Of a DNA stretch of 64,000 nt, positions 61,955-64,000 are shown piece by piece. Source of the DNA: Lachnospiraceae bacterium (lineage in GTDB: Bacteria; Bacillota; Clostridia; Lachnospirales; Lachnospiraceae); the NCBI GenBank assembly GCA_004557975.1, contig SFEV01000004.1, forward strand, positions 25,604 to 89,603. The letters are read 5' to 3'. The position numbers and the translations under genes are program-made. Below the pieces are notes generated by a model. It did not search any database. It was not told the DNA's origin and worked only from the letters and a program-made list of their open reading frames with translations. The number at the start of each line of letters is the position of its first letter. Within the stretch, counting starts at the first letter, position 1.

Positions 61955-62022
61955 TTCATCTAATAGGTGTAATACATAAATGAGAGATCCGGACTCTTAA
62001 AAGAGATGAGGTGGTTATTACA

Positions 62023-62586
62023 ATGAACCTGCTGATAAGAAAAGCAAGAAACCATGACAGGGCAGCATTTCAGCAGTTGATGGAGCAAGAGGGAAAATCT
62101 ATGTATAAAATAGCCAAGGCTATTTTAAAAAATGATGAAGATGTTGCTGATGCCATGCAGGAAACTGCTTTAGCCTGCTGGGAAAAAATTGATACATTGA
62201 AGAAAGACAAATATTTCAGAACATGGCTGACCCGCATTTTAATCAATAATTGTAATGCAATTTACAGAGAGCGGGCAAGAATAGTATCCGGGGAAAATAT
62301 TCCGGAAATGTGGTTTCAGGAGGTTGAATATGAAAATGTGGAATGGGAAAACTTCCTGAACTGTCTTGAAGAAAAATATCGCACCATAATCATGCTGTAC
62401 TACGTACAGGGATTTAAAACCAGAGAAATTGCCGAAATTCTTCAGATAAATGAAAATACAGTGAGGGGAAGGCTGGTAACTGCGAGAAAAAAGCTGGAAA
62501 ACCAGTATACGAAGGATGATACATCAATACGAAAGATAAAATTTGATGGGCAGAAGGGATTATGTACGGCTGAAAGGAGAGTTTAA
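62023..62586 (+). CDS. ECF-type RNA polymerase sigma factor
   Basis: 187 residues. Region 2 (AFQQLMEQEGKSMYKIAKAI, then DVADAMQETALACWEKIDTL) and region 4 (YRTIIMLYYVQGFKTREIAE, then ILQINENTVRGRLVTARKKL) are clear. GAGGTG stands nine bases before ATG 62023; the GTG at 62011 lies inside that site. The next gene starts 1 bp after its stop and encodes a membrane-anchored DUF4179 protein, the usual anti-sigma partner of this group. No promoter with a recognisable ECF motif was identified upstream. Confidence 0.9.
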   Translation: MNLLIRKARNHDRAAFQQLMEQEGKSMYKIAKAILKNDEDVADAMQETALACWEKIDTLKKDKYFRTWLTRILINNCNAIYRERARIVSGENIPEMWFQEVEYENVEWENFLNCLEEKYRTIIMLYYVQGFKTREIAEILQINENTVRGRLVTARKKLENQYTKDDTSIRKIKFDGQKGLCTAERRV

Positions 62587-62587
62587 T

Positions 62588-63748
62588 ATGAGTAAATTTG
62601 ATGATATGATTCATGGATTACAGCAGGATATGGAAGTTCCGGATCATGTATGGGTGAAATATACAGATACACTTTCAAAGCTCCCGGACAGGCAGGCGGA
62701 AAGGCCATCACACACATTTGCTAAAAGGAGAATCTGGCCTGTGGCAGCGGCAGCTACATTGGTAATAGGTACTGTCAGTGTCAGCACAGCGGCATATATG
62801 CAGTGGAGCAGGGGACTGGAGGAAAGACTGCATACGACCGCAGAACAGCGCCAGATATTGGAAGATAACCAGATGTCATCCTTTATAGGTCAGTCAGTGA
62901 CGCAGGGCAATGTTACAGTGACTGCGCAGCAGAGCATTGTGGACAATCATTTTGCGCATCTTTCTTTCAAGGTAGAAGGTTATCAGGCGAAGGACGGTGA
63001 GCAGCCGGGATTTTCTGATATCACCATTACCGTTGGAGATAATGAAGATTATACGGGAGGATGGTCTGCGTCATTTTATAATGGGCTTATTTCGGGACCG
63101 GATGGAAGGGCCGTCCATCCAGACGGCACACCTCTGAAAGAAGATGAGGAAATCAGCTATATCCTGGAAGATGGGAGTATGGAGTTTCAGGTTGATATGA
63201 TGAGTGATGTAAAAGGTGCTTTCTTTGACCAGCCGATCCATGTGGAATTAAAAAATCTCGGTATTTACGGTGGGAAAGCAGAGGATGTTATAGTAGAGGA
63301 AGAGGGAGACTGGAGCTTCGACTGGACTTTACAGGGAAATGATGAGGTGAAGCAGTATGAACTGAATGCACCTCTGGGGGACAGTGGTGCAACTATAATT
63401 CAGGCAGAACTCTCTCCGATTTCTGTATCCGTCTCTTATGATTTTCCGAAACAGAAAGAAACAGAAACAGGGACAGATGAAAATGGAGAGGAATTTATAC
63501 ATACAACATTTAAAGATGCCCCCGCATTTACCGGAGTACGTTTGAAAGATGGCACCGTATATACCGGCATTTCCGGTGCAGGCATTAACGGATATACGGC
63601 AGAAGACTCTGATATATATGAGAGCCTGACCGCACTGGAACGGGTGATTGATGTGGATCAGGTGGAGAGCCTTCTGTTTGTCAAGTCCTATCCGGATTCC
63701 AGACAGCCGCTTACCGAGGAAAATCTGTATTTTGTATCTGTAGAATGA
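62588..63748 (+). CDS. DUF4179-type membrane protein, probable anti-sigma factor
   Basis: 386 residues. A cytoplasmic N-terminal segment of about 60 residues (KFDDMIHGLQQDMEVPDHVW) would bind the sigma factor. One membrane helix near 62-80 (WPVAAAATLVIGTVSVSTAAY) and an extracytoplasmic domain of about 300 residues follow, with beta-rich repeats such as DITITVGDNEDYTGGW. GGAGAG precedes ATG 62588. Signal and target genes are unknown; regulated proteolysis outside the membrane would be the expected release route. Confidence 0.82.
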   Translation: MSKFDDMIHGLQQDMEVPDHVWVKYTDTLSKLPDRQAERPSHTFAKRRIWPVAAAATLVIGTVSVSTAAYMQWSRGLEERLHTTAEQRQILEDNQMSSFIGQSVTQGNVTVTAQQSIVDNHFAHLSFKVEGYQAKDGEQPGFSDITITVGDNEDYTGGWSASFYNGLISGPDGRAVHPDGTPLKEDEEISYILEDGSMEFQVDMMSDVKGAFFDQPIHVELKNLGIYGGKAEDVIVEEEGDWSFDWTLQGNDEVKQYELNAPLGDSGATIIQAELSPISVSVSYDFPKQKETETGTDENGEEFIHTTFKDAPAFTGVRLKDGTVYTGISGAGINGYTAEDSDIYESLTALERVIDVDQVESLLFVKSYPDSRQPLTEENLYFVSVE

Positions 63749-63774
63749 TGGGGAAAATTGTCACTGTTTTGATA

Positions 63775-63900
63775 TCAGCATAAGCTGTATGCAAAGCAGA
63801 CAAATGATTCATCCTGAACTTGTTGTGCCGCAGTCGAAGAAAAAGAAGATGTACGACTGCGGCCGTAATTATTTCTGAATTGAATCAAATATTTTTTCAT
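63775..63900 (-). CDS. Possible 41-residue protein, unrecognised
   Basis: A minus-strand frame starts at ATG 63900 (KKYLIQFRNNYGRSRTSSF) with an AGAGAGG site 11 bases upstream and ends at TGA 63775. It lies behind a reasonable promoter (63927-63955). A 9 bp stem (63828-63836 with 63854-63862) lies inside it, which may instead be the terminator region of the sigma/anti-sigma operon. Low confidence; it may be chance. Confidence 0.25.
   Translation of the reverse strand: MKKYLIQFRNNYGRSRTSSFSSTAAQQVQDESFVCFAYSLC
63828..63862. terminator. Hairpin after the anti-sigma gene
   Basis: A perfect 9 bp stem CCGCAGTCG/CGACTGCGG (63828-63836 with 63854-63862). The following sequence is AT-rich but without a clean T-run. 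The rest of 63863-64000 is AT-rich and shows only the minus-strand promoter. Confidence 0.55.
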
Positions 63901-63926
63901 AATCTCATTAACCTCTCTTTGATATT

Positions 63927-63955
63927 ATTATAACATATTTCTACTAAAAAGTAAA
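63927..63955 (-). promoter_or_regulatory. Minus-strand promoter near window end
   Basis: Minus-strand TTTACT (63955-63950) and TATAAT (63932-63927), 17 bp spacer, pointing toward 63900. Confidence 0.5.
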
Positions 63956-64000
63956 TAGTTTTTTGAAAATTATTCATAAAGTGAGTATCTGTTGTCATTC

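Overview
The window looks like chromosome from a low-to-mid GC anaerobic Firmicute, most likely a gut Lachnospiraceae (Clostridia). The evidence is gene content and order (dnaX-ybaB-recR, a manganese-dependent pyrophosphatase, a Lys-type PFK, SpmA, a DUF3798 importer), strong AGGAGG ribosome sites, TTGACA/TATAAT promoters and T-tailed hairpin terminators. No rRNA, tRNA, CRISPR array, transposase or intact prophage was seen. Family names come from protein motifs read by eye; no database search was run.

Layout. 1-5.4 kb: housekeeping genes (pyrophosphatase end, flavin reductase, MurA, aconitase-family hydratase). 5.4-6.65 kb: an AT-rich tract with no substantial ORF, bounded by a near-consensus promoter and a strong terminator, read here as a candidate ~1.07 kb non-coding RNA; this is the most unusual part of the window. 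6.7-9.3 kb: a large CDP-glycerol-type transferase on the minus strand. 9.4-9.6 kb: a nest of inverted and direct repeats between two divergent promoters. 9.7-16.8 kb: a TPR/acidic/ATPase protein, PepT, a cytidylate-kinase-like protein, a LUD protein and a secreted transglutaminase-like protein.

17-28.9 kb is a surface-glycan locus, probably one long operon from the promoter at 16924. It holds an ABC-2 permease, an export ATPase fused to UDP-galactopyranose mutase, two CDP-glycerol-type phosphotransferases, an IspD/TarI cytidylyltransferase, one intact extended SDR, a degenerate SDR-like protein, a degenerate SDR fused to LicD, and a polyprenyl-phosphate glycosyltransferase. Together these suggest a phosphate-linked, LicD-decorated polymer that may contain galactofuranose, exported by an ABC transporter.

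28.9-34.9 kb: a cytoplasmic ParB-like/BMP-domain protein coupled to a metallophosphoesterase, SpmA, an M3 oligopeptidase and an unknown membrane protein. 35-42.7 kb: a complete oligopeptide-type ABC operon behind a perfect consensus promoter and two perfect palindromes. 42.8-47.5 kb: a diguanylate cyclase, GDPD, HAD phosphatase and phosphofructokinase. 47.6-50.5 kb: dnaX-ybaB-recR. 50.6-54.5 kb: an OLD-like ATPase, a decayed histidine kinase, a YfcE-like phosphodiesterase and an Smr protein. 54.6-60.4 kb: a five-gene DUF3798-type ABC importer of unknown substrate. 60.4-64 kb: a decayed GH3 glycosidase, then an ECF-type sigma factor with its probable membrane-anchored anti-sigma partner.

Two themes recur. 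Both solute-binding-protein operons carry perfect stem-loops directly after the binding-protein gene, which fits high expression of the binding protein relative to the membrane parts. Three genes contain in-frame tandem repeats (66, 30 and 51 bp units) that are likely length-variable. A ~77 bp interspersed palindromic repeat occurs twice, once at the broken end of the histidine kinase pseudogene.
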